DNA from: Mytilus galloprovincialis
Taxonomy: Eukaryota > Mollusca > Bivalvia > Mytilida > Mytilidae
Length of the DNA: 64,000 nucleotides
Reading direction: 5' to 3'
NCBI RefSeq assembly: GCF_965363235.1
Contig: NC_134843.1
Span: 90,863,795-90,927,794 of the forward strand
In this document: piece after piece, positions 11,016-25,800 of the stretch
Layout of the letters: every line of letters starts with the position of its first letter
How positions within the stretch are numbered: position 1 is the first letter of the stretch
Position numbers and translations under genes: made by a program
Notes under the pieces: model-generated
Seen by the model: the letters and a program-made list of their open reading frames with translations, nothing else
Databases searched by the model: none
What the model was told of the DNA's origin: nothing

Positions 11016-12342
11016 AAAGGGAGAGAAAATATTCAGCATTTTTCCAATCAAAAAGGGGCACAACTTTATCTAAATTTAACTGTTTTGTGGTAACAAGTAT
11101 TGTCTATAAGATTTATAACATTTAGTCGAGGAAAACTTTTAAAGTTGTTGAACGGAAATGAAAAAGGAAAAAGTCCGGTAAGGACAAAAATTCGAAGTAG
11201 GTCTGATGAAAGATTGTTTTACATTTTTCAAACACTTTTAAGTATCTACTAAATTCGATTCAATTGGTTATTGTAAAAGATTTGGACAGACTTGGTCATA
11301 ATATGCTCAAATTTAAGCTAAAATAAGAAAACTCCATCAAATATGCCATTTAACCTCACTTTCAGACGATTTTTGTTTAAAATGGAAGTTCATTCGTGTT
11401 ATCCCTCAACATTTATATATGTTGTGTATTAGCATTCAATATTATACAACATATATTTAAATATTAAGACTGAACACAAGTGCGACCACAAAAATAGTCT
11501 TAAAATAAACACAAATGTGTAAATTATGAAGATGTTTGCATGGAATAATGACGCTAGTACCTACCGTATGTACATTATTATAAAAAAAAAAAACAGCCCA
11601 TATTTATGTAACAAAAGTATTTTACTTTGCAATAAATAAGTCATATTTTACAATTTAACAATTTTGTAAAAACGCTTGGGGCAAAAAGGTGTCTTACCGG
11701 GTCTACTCCTTTAGCACTGTTTCCGGTTGTAAGGGGTTTTGAGAACAGAAACCAATTTTGGGACGTATACGAATGAATACAGACAATGGTAAACATATAA
11801 AACATGTTATCAATTTGTTGATATTTTTTATGTACAGATATAGTTTTTCATAATGTCATAACCTGCTGATATTATTATCATAAAATGATCTAATCAGACC
11901 TGAAACTATATAAAAGAAAACAAAATGTCTTAGATTCTTGGAGCACGTATATTTTAGTGCACATGATCCAATTTCATACTCGTAATTATAAATAGAATAC
12001 GCGTGTGCAAATAACTCAAACTGTGTGCCAAAAATAAATATATGCCTATCCTTCTACATGAACATCATTAACATCGTTTTTAATAAAGTTATGGGTTAAT
12101 AGCATAGGGTAAACATGGTAAGGTATTCAACGTGAAAGAGGATATAATTCCAGACTGACTTTTACATTCTTACCTTTTTTATTTTAGTTTCCCCGAAGAA
12201 AAGGGGGTATTACAATGAAATAATGTACGATATCTTAATTTGATAGTTTGCAACATGATATAGAATCAGACACCAAATATCGAATAAATTTTAAAGCTGA
12301 AATATAAATATCATTTATGAAATAAATTGATTAAGAAAATAA
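11016..12342. other. AT-rich spacer upstream of SMYD-like coding exon 1
   Basis: No gene, RNA or clear repeat was seen. Short frames only. It is probably part of the first intron of the SMYD-like gene if the leader exon near 12.35 kb is real. Confidence 0.4.
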
Positions 12343-12348
12343 ACTTAC

Positions 12349-12480
12349 TATCTTCGCAGGAAATATTACACCGGTTGTAAAATGAATAAGATGGCGTGTG
12401 CCTCTTTCCGCTGCCAATAATGTAATGCTAATTATGGAGAGTAAAATGATCTGGGGTTACCCCGTTGCGCACATCTGGAA
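12349..12480 (-). promoter_or_regulatory. Candidate 5' leader exon and promoter of the SMYD-like gene
   Basis: Read on the minus strand, CGAAGATA is followed by GTAAGT (intron start at 12348), a consensus 5' splice site with no coding exon near it. The coding gene requires an upstream non-coding exon because its first coding exon opens with an acceptor at 9473. The interval is less AT-rich than its surroundings (GGCGTGTGCCTCTTTCCGC, GGGTTACCCCGTTGCGC). The transcription start is not visible; this is an inference from splice signals. Confidence 0.35.
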
Positions 12481-13846
12481 ACAGTACGACACCAGCGGGT
12501 TAACATGATATTTGTTTGCTTATCTTTCTTGCTGTGTCAATTAATAACAATAATCTTCGATGTTATTACAGAGGAATTATTCAACAGCCAATTGCAATTT
12601 TCGATGTATTTGTTTCACTCAAATCATGTAAAAATTATGTTTTATAAATTGTTAAATTTAAAACTTAACAACCAAAAGAATTTTAGTTTTGGTTAAGATA
12701 GTCCTCATGGTCCTTCGTTTCCATTTTTTTTAAAAGGCTTTGAAGTACAATAAACATTAAGCGTTAAAGAAAAAAAATCAATGTATCTCCTTTTCAGAGC
12801 CAAACAAATCGAACATTATCTTTTATTACAATGCGCCTACTAAATCGCAGAAAATGAAATCAAGTAACAGTTTAGTTGTCTGCGAGTTATATCAGTGCAC
12901 ATATGTACACATATATGTCTCTGCTTAAATGATAAGCAATTTGGATTTATTTTCTTTGCATTCATTTTTTTTAAATGGAACGGCCCAATTTAATGTTTGG
13001 TGGGAGTGTGGCTGCATGGACTCCGTCTCGTAATACAAATGTACATGGAGCCTGGTCTTGAAGAACTTTTTTTTTTTATGTATTCAATAAAGGAAAGAAC
13101 ATTCTGCCTACAACAACTATGAGAATAACTTAAGCATAGTGGGACAAGGCCGATTTGTATAGTCTTACAAAGTTCTATGAGTCAAATTCATTGCGTGTGA
13201 TCAAGGATTTATGTATATACATGTAGTATATGTAGTGTATGAAGAAAAAATAGAATATGATTTCGTTTGGTTGAATCATTAATAAAAGTAAAATAACAAA
13301 ATTATAATTCGTTTTAGCAGCTAATTTGGTTCTATTTTGTTAAATTACACAAAGAAATATCGCTGATGAATTATTCACTTGCAAGTGAGTAAATCTACCT
13401 TTTTAAATTCGTATGCATGTGACCTTCAATTTAACCCCTTGGCTAGAGATTTGTTACAAATGCACAAGTTATGTTCATTCATTTAAAGGAAAAGAATGTC
13501 AACATTGAAAGTGAAACAAAGGTGAACCATTTCGTTGACTGATTCGATCCACACAAAATCATATTTTTTTTCGAGTAAAAACGTTAAATAACATATTTGT
13601 TTCTCTTATAACATGAAATCAAACAGACCTATAAAAATCAAATTGTATGAGGTCGGAATCTATTTATGTAATTGTTAATGTTTCGATAAACATGAATTTG
13701 TCAGCCAGTGCAACTTTAGGATAATTCATATCCGGAATGTCTGCATTATTGTTCCGTTAATGTTTAATTTTTAGTTTTAATACTGCATCCCGGTTTTATT
13801 ACGTTCCTGTCCCCTGCCGGTAATTGATCTCAGGAGAAACCAGAAA
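12481..13846. other. Intergenic region between divergent SMYD-like and NAE1 genes
   Basis: No gene or repeat was recognised. The last about 60 bases (ACGTTCCTGTCCCCTGCCGG onward) are GC-richer and presumably hold the NAE1 5' untranslated region and core promoter, but no TATA box or initiator is convincing. Confidence 0.4.
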
Positions 13847-16800
13847 ATGGCAGACACCAAAAAAGTTGTTATCGACAAGAAAAATAAATATGATAGGCAG
13901 TTGAGGTTAATATGTTAAATATAACTTAAGAAGAATGGTTGTACGAATAATATCCTTTAAGTTTTAACTGTATAGTTTTCTGACATTTGATTAATTCATG
14001 TCAGAATGATACAAACGGACATGAATATTTTATTCATCTTAGTTTCTTACTCTGTTACTAATGTTTATGGAAGGAAATGATCATGATCATGTCTAGCTTT
14101 CAGAAGGCCAGTATCTCAAATGCAATAGCAATGTCTATAAAAATTAAATAAAATATACTATGAGTCTTGGAAAGAGAGGGCTGAAAGAAAACATATAAAT
14201 TTTTATAGTTCGTTCTTATGACAGTTAACTTATGTTGTACTGTTATACCACTGTCCCAGGTTAGGGGAGGGTTGGGATCCCGCTAGCATGTTTAACCCCG
14301 CCACATTATTTATGTATGTGCCTGTCCCAAGTCAGGAGCCTGCAATTCAGTGGTTGTCGTTTGTTTATGTGTTACATATTTGTTTTTCATTCATTTTTTT
14401 ACATAAATAAGGCCGTTAGTTTTCTCGTTTGAATTGATTTACATTGTCTTATTGGGGCCTATTATAGCTGACTATGCGGTATGGGCTTTGCTCATTGTTG
14501 AAGGCCGTACGGTGACCTATAGTTGTTTATGTCTGTGTCATTTTGGTCTTTTGTGGATAGTTGTCTCATTGGCAATCATACCACATCTTCTTTTTTATAT
14601 ATAAAGTAAAGTTTGTTATAAAAATGCTGAGACACTCAGACAGTACGAAAAAAACTTCAGAAGATTTATAACTTTCTTTGATGACATTCGCAGTGTAACA
14701 TCAATATTTGGTATCATCATCAGTTAAACATACAACCATTCCTTATAAAATTGTCTTATCATACAGTCTTTGCCAAACTGTATTATGGTTTGTCTGACCG
14801 AAAAAGAAATTTGACATTTTCTGCTATATGTTCAACAGAAAAAAAATTTAATTTCTGTCTGACCGAATGATTTTTTGTCTGACATTTCTTCGGTCAGACA
14901 GAGTTTGGGATACACTGATCATAGTGAAATATCATTATGGTGTACATGTACAGTATGTGATGCCTTCGATAAAAGATTAATTACCTCTATGTACATGATG
15001 TATTGTTTATTTGAAAAACACAATACTGGTACAATACTGGAATACAGTACTGGTACAAAAATTTTATACCAGTATTGTGGAAATCCACTTGTAGAATGTA
15101 TCTAATTAAACTTTACCTTTACCATGTTTACAACTCTTTGCTTTTGTATTTTAACATGTTTAAGCTGAGAATGTAACTTTTGTTTCTTTGATATTAACCT
15201 CATACCCAAGCTGTTTGGCCTTACATGTACTTTTAGATCTTACGGTCTTTTTGATTCTACAGAGTACAGTTACCAGGAACTCCAAACATTAACTTCTAAA
15301 TTTTGTATTTAGCAAGCTACATTCATGTGTATACTTTAAACATTTGTTAAAATGTTAACATTGTATCACATGGGAGCAACCACTTAACTTCAAAGACCTG
15401 GGGTGTTATGGTTTCAGTGATCTGGAAGGATTTTTCTCTATGGGCCCAGGGCCCCCCAAAAATAAATACAAAGGGCCATTTTTAGAATTAATGGGCCATG
15501 TTGTTTAAACTGTTTCAAAACGAAGAGAAAAATATTGTGCGCCATGTGGGCGCTATTGTTTGTCACTCTATGTTAATACTAGAAACGGACCCATTCGCTC
15601 CTTCTGCACCCTTATTCAAACATTTAAACTGGATGACAGTTGAACAGAGAATAAAATATCATAAGTTAGTGATGACATTTAAGTGCATTAAAAATGATGC
15701 CCCATCATATCTTACTAACAAGTTTCAGACAGAAATCCATACCCCTTGAGAAATGCTGTTCAAGGAAACCTCATACTCCCTACACCAAAAACAGAATTGT
15801 TCAAAAAATCTTTTATGTATTCTGGATCATTCTTGTGGAATAATTTGCCAATACCGTTAAGAAATATTACAAATGTTAATTCTTTCAAATACAAAATAAC
15901 AGATCATTTATTGAAATCAACCTAGGTGTATCAATAATATTAAAAACTGATCATGTCATCATGTTTATTTTTGTTCATCACATTTTATCAAGTTGTATTA
16001 AACATTATTATCATACTTGACTTTTTATTCTAATGTATGCAATGTATATGTTTGCATTTTGTTTGATTTCTCATGATGAGGGCCTCAGGGAAGATTAGTT
16101 ATATAGCTAACTGTGTAACCCTCTTAAAATAAAGTATTGTTGTTGTTGTTGTTATGTGCCATTTCTGGTCGATAAGCACAATTTGCGCATGGTGCACATC
16201 CTTCCCGATCACTGGGTTTTTATTCTTAGTCAGAATTGTTTATTGTGCAAAGGGGGATCAATTTTATTTAGTTTTACAATGCTATCAAGTTCAACCAGAT
16301 TATTTTGTTCAATATTCTACATTCAGCATATTTTATTTAGCCATCTGCTTAAACAGAATATTTTTTTTCCATCAAATTGGGGATAAGAATATTTTTTTGA
16401 AAGAAAAAAAACATACCCCCGTCCTCCCATCCCCGTTGAAGTTAAATGGTTGTTCTTCAAAAACATTTCTGGAAGTAAATTTCAGATTGTGGAGACTGCA
16501 TAAATTTTAAAATTCTAATTTGTAATGTCAATTTGTGTGTGTTACCGTGGTTTGAATAAGATCTCTAGTAAACATTCATAAACTTTTCCTTTTCCCAATT
16601 AATATATATTTTTTATTCGTAGATTATGGGGAGACCATGGACAGTCTGCCTTAGAGTCAGCATGTGTCTGTTTGGTCAATGTATCAGCTGTAGGAACAGA
16701 AATTCTTAAAAATATGATATTACCAGGTAAAGTAATCAATAACTTCTTTCTAATGAGTGACCAGGTGAGATTAAAATGGCACTGCTGTATACTTAAACTC

Positions 16801-19800
16801 CTTCCAAGAGGCATTAAAACGAAAGTTGATTTGTAGGAACTCAAGCAAATCTGTTGAACGAACATGTATACAAAATTTTCTCTTTGTTAGTCTTTACCGT
16901 AAATTTTACTCTTTATTTGTACTATTTGTAACATTTACTCCTGCTATGTTCATCATTATGTGTTAAAGGCAGAAAAGTAATAGTTAATGTTTATTGTTTT
17001 TTAGGTGTTGGTTCATTCACGATTGTAGATGGAAACAAAGTTAGCGGAGAGGATGTAGGGAATAAGTATGTTCTAATTTCTACATAAAAGTGTAAATTTA
17101 GGATTTTTGTTTTCTTTTTCTATCATTTGTGATATCTCTAAATGTCTAATAGTTAAGTACATGTATTCTAACATCAAGTCCTTCAAACGCTTTGAGTACA
17201 CACCCGTGGTAAAATTTGAATATATTGTTGGGCTGTTCCGATCGTACTCCCGCGTCATATGTTTTTTTTATGAATGAGATACCCGACCTGGGCGTCATAG
17301 AACGATAAAGTCAGAATATAAGCATTTTACGGGAAAATACATGCTTGTGAAACCGAAAATCATCACAACAAGGAAACCCAAACAAATGATGCTAAAATGT
17401 CTTATATAAGCCATGTTTTGTAAACATATAAGACATATAAATACATTTATCATTTAAATTCCTCCACACCCATCTAAATATGTTTTTGTAAATAGATTTA
17501 GCTGCTTCTTATTCAGTTTGCTCAGGTTTTTAACGTCAATTTAATAGTGCGTTTAAACCTTCACCTAGAGCACTTCGATCCAAAACAATTGCCGTATTTG
17601 TCCTGTTAGAATCGAAATAATTCATGGGGGCTTGAATATATCGTGATTTACCACGGTTGTCCCTTTATCCTTATATTTTACCCCTCGCTATTGCTCAGGG
17701 TAAAATATTTGTCATAAAGAGACAAACCGTGGTAAAATCACAATATATTCAAGCCCCCATCAATTATTTCTTAAGTAACCCCTAAGTCAGGTGCCCTAGA
17801 CTGCTTAGAGTTTTCAGTTGATTTAGATTTTTTTTTTTAATGGGGACTATAGAAGATGATGTCCTGTAGAATGGGATAGTTTGCATTATGATTTAAAAAA
17901 GTAAAGAATCCTGTATTATTAAACTGTTAATAGGCTCTTTTTGAAATGATCCTGAGTGATGGGACTTGAAAGAGCAACACAATAAAACTTTGTATTCTGT
18001 TAAACTTACAAATATTAAGGCCTCTTTCAAACATGTTGAATCCTTGATTTAAAGCAATAATTATTCAAAGATATTTTTAACAAATTTATTTGAAGAGAAA
18101 GATTTTTTGTTTGAGCATTGTCGGGAAATAATTCACCTTTAGCAACAATGTCACTTTTGTTTGAAAACTTTTCATTGGAAGTCATCTAGATTCAATTTTG
18201 TTTTAGTCTTAAAAGTAGTACATCTACTGTTATCACTGACTGAGGTTGTAAGACTGAACTCCTCCCCTGACAAGTGTTATTCCAATCTTAATTGATTTGG
18301 ATTATGTTTCCAAATTTTCCTGCTGAAGTTTCCCCATAGAATTCCAGCTTCCTCTGCCATGATATTTATAACCAATAATGGTGATAGTTGTGTTAAACTC
18401 CAATAATCAATCAAACAATTTAGTTTTAAAAGTCATGTTACAATTTATGCACTTTGTTTAATAAAACCGTAGTATTAAGTAATGAAAATTCATTGTACAT
18501 GTTTCAGTTTTTTCCTGACAAAAGACAATATTGGGGAGGTATGTAGAACGTTAGCAAGTTATCTATAGAGGATCAAGATTGCATTATAATCAGTCATTGT
18601 CAGTAGATTTCTTCTTTACAGACTGTCAATTTGTGCGAAAGCAGTGAAACAAATAAGTTTTCTTAACAGTGTGAACTTATGGGGAAGAATTAAGGAAATA
18701 AATGTATATTAAAAATGTTAATGAAAGTTGGTTTATGTTAGAGGGGACTATTGTAGTTTAAATGACATTAGATCATTAAATCTAGATTTGGGGATTTCAA
18801 AAATTTGTTTTTAACACCATAATCATGAGACAAGACTTTTTAGTTCAAAAGTTGTTTAATAGTCTCAAGCATTAATCAAAATGAGCCCTGTTATTGTTTA
18901 TAGCAAATATTGTGCAGTGAAATTGTCAAAATGAAATAATTCTCACTGAATTATTTCTATTGTGATTGTTTCGACAGGTTTTTCCATTATTAATAATCCA
19001 ATGAAATTGAACCTTTCAATTTTCAGAAGAAATGATGATATTAAGATATCTGAATTTTTCTAAGGTAAAATTATAAATAGAAAGTACAATGTAGATTAAA
19101 GGGGATTCAGCCAGGTGCAACAATTAATTGCTCAGAGTAATACAAAGTAACAATTTCTAATATGTAAGTTGTTTAATAGTCATGATCATGAATAATTATG
19201 GAAATATTAAGAAAGAAGAAATACAATTTTTCAAAATGTTTAAAGCAAAGATCTGCAATTCAGTCAGATTGTTCTACTGTATATATGTTTCCAGTCTAGA
19301 GCCAAAGCAGCTACAGAGTTACTGAGTGAACTGAATGATGATGTCAGTGGAGATTTCGTTGAAGAGGTAAGAAATAAGCAAGTAGAAGATTGGCTCCTGT
19401 ATAATCATATCTAAGTTGTTAGTGATGTTTGAGATAACCCAGTAAAGTTACTTTAAACTTTCCTTATGATAGTTTTATGAAAATTTCTTCCTTTGTATCA
19501 ATACAAAATAACTAAACTGTTTTTGGGATACGATTGCTTTCAAGCAATCTGTAGACTTTTACAATTGACTCAGGGCCATGCCCTCACATCAATCGTTTTA
19601 ATCTAAACATTAAGGAAAATCTCAAGATTTTCAAGATTGTCTTCCTTTGAAAGGTAAAAACAAACAAAAGGAGTGAATTTAAACAACTGTCCTATAATGG
19701 TCTTCTCATAAACTTCATGTTTCAATAATTACCTCAACTTATATGCATATTTTTAACAACACGGAAAATCAGAATTAAGCAATATTTATATTTAGTGTTT

Positions 19801-22800
19801 TTATAAATTTAGAAACACGTCAGAGGGAATTCCCCAGTTTTGATAAAATGCGAGAGTTCTCTGAATTCCGATAAATCTTTTTCTGTAATATAAGAACTGA
19901 AGTGGACTTTTTCTTATATACATGTACCACTGTTATGAAACTGATATTTGATATTGTACTTCCATAAAGAAATGGAGAATCATCTACATGTAGGTCATTT
20001 AATTAAAATTGAATATACATCCTTGCTACAAATCACAAATCTAGGGTTTAGGTAATTATGCGCATGCGTATAATTTTCTTGACTTGAATGGGTATCAGAT
20101 TGAATGATTGCTCTGGATTCCCAACTTCATTGATTAATTTGAAACTCATGAGATCCTTTCTATGTCTGTCTGATATTGAGGGTTATTGTTGTTGCATAAT
20201 TTAAAATCATATGCATCATTTAAATTAAAATAAATGTAGTCCACAACTTAAAGGTGTAACTAGAACACCCCTTCAGCCAAAATGGAGTCTTCCATATTAT
20301 CACTTTGAGTTGTCTCCTTTATACTTCCGTCAATTCTGAATCAAATATGACGATACGTCGAGAAAGATTAGCTCGTTCTGTCATAGTAAGTTATAATATA
20401 TTGAAATCGATTGCAATTTAAACAGAGGAATGTGTACGGAAAGTATACCCAATGACCTAAAGGAAATTAAATATTTAAAGAGTTAGAAATGGGATTCCTC
20501 CTAGAATTCACATAGGAAAATAGGTGATAAGGTACAAAGTGAAATACCTTCTCTCACTCTCAGTGACTGCTTTGAAAAGTAAACTTGGAATTGATAATAC
20601 AAAAATAAAACACAATAATTACATTATTCATACACTTGTATCGATGATTAGCTATTTTTAATGTGAATAACTATTCAGATTACGTAAATTACATTTTACA
20701 TGTGCAGTTGAATTATTTTTGAAAATAATACTAATACATGTATCAATGAAAACAATGGCAATCGTATCCCTCAGAGCAATCTGCTCTTTGATTATGAGTT
20801 AATTTATGAAAATGTTTCCTTTGTATACATCTTAATATGACATTTGCAATAAAAATATCATGTCCAGTAAGAAAAACTTTACTACCTAGTAAGGAAAAAA
20901 GAAATCATCCAAAACTAATAAACAAAAACATGAAAAGACACTTCTGTTATTTTGAAGTGTGAAAACTTAAATTTACATTCCGGGTACATATGCTACATAT
21001 ACATGCCTTCTGTTATACATAGACAAACATCTTCTTTTTCTTTTTTATTTAAATAATGGTAAATTTATTTTATTTCACATAGAGTGCCGAAAAACTGATC
21101 AGAGCAAATCCAGATTTTTTCTCAAGATTCACATTGGTGATAGCAACAAATTTATGTGAAAGGTAAGCATTTATTATGTTCACACATAATTATATTGAAT
21201 GTTCAGATAGTGAGGCTCAAAAATTAAAGTATCATTTTATGTTTCTACAGAATAGAGAATTCAAAACAAAAAGTTGAATAAAACTGACAACAATATGCAG
21301 TAAGAGAAAAAAGACCAAAAAAAGTCTAGAAAAGCGCTACACAAAAAACTTAAGATTGAAAAACACAAACCCCATAAAAAACATGGGTAAATATTGTTCC
21401 TCACAAAAAACTTGTGATAAAAATTTGAAGTTATACGTAATTTGTCATGACTCCAAAATTTTCACTTTTTTATAAAGATTCTTTTGTGAAAAGAATTACT
21501 AGTCTAAAGGTTTTATAATGAAGATTTTAAATAAATGGTTGACTGTTTGTTAATAAGATTCCAGTTTAAAATATTTGTGAATACTCAGAACAACAAAAAG
21601 ATGGTTGAAATTCAATATAGCATTTCATAGAATGTAAAGTAGATGGACTTAATACATAAGAAATAATCAATTGTTCTGCCCCTCAGAAAAAAGACAAAGT
21701 GGATAGGGTCAGAAATTAACAAAAGGTAACCTTTGAACTCCCTAAGAGAGTTGTTGTTTGAATTCTTCCACATTTTTAAGTCTTCATTAATAGCTGTTGC
21801 CATTATTGTGTAAACATTTCATATGAATTGTAACCCTATAGAATATTGTTATATTTCCATGTTTACAGAGAGTTATTAGAGTTAGACTCCTTGTTATCTA
21901 AGAGGAACATCCCCCTGTTAGTATGTAGAAGTTATGGATTTATTGGTTATATGAGAATCGTCATCAAAGAGCACACGGGTTAGTCAGATGTTTTTAGTGG
22001 ACAATTGTAAAATTTGGTAATCAAATAAGTAATAGTATTTTGGAGTAAATATTCGCTGTTTGAATTGTTTGTTAGGCACTGATGGTTTCAAGAAAACTAA
22101 TTGTTTGCTTAATCCAATATCCAAACATGGATCGGGATATGCATTTTAACAGAGCTCAGTTCTCATGCATTCATTGGAGAATGTATGGTTCAGAAGATAC
22201 ACCCTAAAAAATGGTGCAAATTGATTTTCTCCAGATCATTAACTTTAATAGTTCAAGAGTATTACCTTTATAAAGAAAATAAGATAATCATCTTGATTGT
22301 CTCTAATCACTGCCTTTTTTGCCTTGAATACAATCATTGATGTAATACAAAAAGTTAATGACTAACTTTGAAAACACAGGAACATAATATGTCAGGGTAA
22401 AACATCATTGTAAGTGCTAATCTCTCCCTTAACTTGAACATAATATGTCAGGGTAAAACATCATTGTAAGTGCTAATCTCTCCCTTAACTTGAACATAAT
22501 ATGTCAGGGTAAAACATCATTGTAAGTGCGAATCTCTCCCTTAACTTGAAGGCGAAAACAACACTTCATAAGTGTTGTGCATCCAAGGGCTTTTCTGGCT
22601 TTGTTTTTATCTGGAACACCAAAAATAAAAATGTTCAAAAACAACAACCACTGTACCACAACTTCCTGGCTAAACACAGAAAAGTAAAACATCATTGTAA
22701 GTGCATATATCTTCATCTTACCCATAGAGTATAGATTAATTATAATCTGTGTTTTTATTTCAGTGATAGAATCACACCCAGACAGTGCTCATGAAGATTT

Positions 22801-25800
22801 GAGGTTAGATCATCCGTTTCCAAGACTTGTAGAGTATTGTAATTCTTTAGATCTGGAATCCATGGATCAAAAGGTAAATACTGCTTGTGTTCATTCATGT
22901 CCAGTGAAGGATGTTTATTCAATATTGTCGACATCGCAATATCTACAATGTTAACACGATATAGTGTCAACATTGTTTACATTGTTTGAACCCTTATATA
23001 ATGTATACATTGTTGACATCGCGATGTATACAATGTTAAAACGATGTTGTGTCAACATCGTTTACATTGTTTGAACCCTTATATATTGTTTACATCGTTG
23101 ACATCGTTAACATTGCAATGTATACAATGTAAACACGATGTCTTGTCAACATTGTTGACATTGTTTGAACTTTTATATATTGTTTACATCGTTGACATCG
23201 TTAACATCGCGATGTTTACAATGTTAACACGATGTCGTGTCAACATCGTTTACATTGTTTGATCCCTTATATATTGTTTACATCGTTGACATCGTTAACA
23301 TTGCGATGTATACAATGTAAACACGATGTCTTGTCAACATTGTTGACATTGTTTGAACTTTTATATATTGTTTACATCGTTGACATCGTTAACATCGTGA
23401 TGTTTACAAGGTTAACACGATGTCGTATGAACATCGTTGACATTGTTTGAACTCTTATATATTGTTTACATCGTTGACATCATTAACATCGCGATGTACA
23501 CAATATTAAACCAATATCTAGTCAACTTCGTTAACATTGTTTGAACTCTTATATATTGTTTACATCGTTGACATCGTTAACATAGCGATGTATACATATA
23601 AGAAGATGCGGTATAAGTTCAAATGAGACAACTTTTTATTTAAGTTACATCTTTTATAAGTAAACCCCTATAGGTTTGTCATTAATACAGAGTTTTGGTT
23701 TTTATCGAGTAGCAAGCTATGATAGGCACAAAAAAACACTAGTGTAAAACTATTTGAACAGGAAAAATAAAGGTCTAATGTAAAAAACATGAAACCAGAA
23801 ACACGTATGAACAATTCAACAAACGACAACTACTGAACGACAGATTCCTGACTAAGGACAGGTGCAAACAAATGCAGTTAGTTTAACGTTTTTATACGTA
23901 CCATAGACTCAATATAAAATATAAACACGATTTTGACACAATATTGTTAGCATTGTTATGTGAACAATTTAAACAGAAAGGTATATATAAAAAGAAGTGG
24001 TATGATTGCAAATAAGTAAAATTTCCAGTACATACATACTAACTGGCACATCTATAGATAACCGTCTGGCCTTTAACATTGAGCAAAGTTTATATGGCAT
24101 AGTTAACAATAGAAGACGCCGACATGAAAAATGGATTTTTTTAAAAACTATATAACTAACTGCTTAACCATGTTAACTTATTTAAAAAAAAAGAACGAAA
24201 AAAAATGTATATACAACAACAACAAGATGTTGACACTATATTGTTAACATTACGATGTATACGATGTGAACGATGTAAACAGAAAGGTATAGACTTTATA
24301 TATATAAATATAATATAAAGACGATGTTGACACGATATTGTCAACATCGTTATGTATACGATGTGAACGATGTAAACAGAAAGGTATAGACTTTATATAT
24401 ATAAATACAATATAAACACGATGTTGTCACGATATTGTCAACATCGCGATGTATACTATGTGAACGATGTAAACAGAAAGGTATAAACTCTATATATACA
24501 ATATAAACACGATGTTGACACAATATTGTCAACATCGCGATGTATACGATGTGAACGATGTAAACAGAAAGGTATAGACTTAACATATATATATACAATA
24601 TAAACACGATGTTGACACAATATTGTCAACATCGCGATGTATACGATGTGAACGATGTAAACAGAAAGGTATAGACTTTATATATATATATAGGTATATA
24701 TACAATATAAACACGATGTTGACACGATATTGTCAACATCGCGATGTATACGATGTGAACGATGTCAACAGAAAGGTATAGACTCTACATATACACAATT
24801 TTGATACAATATTGTCAACATCGCGATGTATACGATGTGAACGATGTAAACAGAAAGGTATAGACTCTATATATACAATATAAATACGATGTTGACACAA
24901 TATTGTCAACATCGCGATGTATACGATGTGAACGATGTAAACAGAAAAGTATAGACTTTATATCTATATGTACAATATAAACACGATGTTGACACACGTT
25001 ATTGTCAACATCGCGATGCATACGATGTGAACGATGTAAACATAAAGCTATAGACTCTATATATATATACAATATAAACACGATGTCGACACGATATTGT
25101 CAACATCCCAATGTATACGATGTGAAGGTATAGAACATATTGATAGGATACAATGTAAACACAATAACGACACTATAAAGTTGACATTGCGATGTTGACA
25201 ATATCGACAAAACATCGTGCACTGGACATAGTTCCTTGTGTTATAATGATAAAATTCTCTAGAAAGTAACAGCTTCATTAGCATAAATTATATGCTAATG
25301 AAGATGTTACTTTCTATAGAAAGATTTCAACTAATATAGAAATTAGATTTTTTTATTATATACTGAATGCACTAGAATAATTTCATTTAATGGATAAATG
25401 TCAACATGATACCCTTAAAATCATTGATTAGTGTATGCTTAAAGTCCAGTTGGTCAGTTTAACTGCCATTTACAAGATCAAGTTAAACAATAAACCAGGG
25501 TGTATGTTTTGTTTGAGATAGACTGATAGAACTTGGAAAATTGAAAAATATTATTTATGTTAAGGAAATTTACATAACATTTAAGGTATCCATATTAAAT
25601 TATGAATTATGATAAACCTTTGTACTGACATTTCAGTCTTATTTTTTGTTTCATATATGGTCAGTTATACATTGTAAGATTCCTGTGGTATGATTGCCTA
25701 TGATAATTTAATCAGTCTGCGCCAAAATCTACTAGTCCAAAGTCCATATATACTGACAATTTTTCTTATGTGTCTAAACAAAGTTTTGACTAATTTCGCT

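Noticed and set aside
22380-22549. CRISPR-like repeat array
   Set aside because: Contiguous 56-bp tandem repeats without unique spacers in an animal intron; the same applies to the other tandem arrays.
23044-25284. Several overlapping frames giving repeated Cys/His/Ile-rich peptides on both strands
   Set aside because: Translation of the satellite arrays of the foldback element; frames change with unit length and no domain is present.
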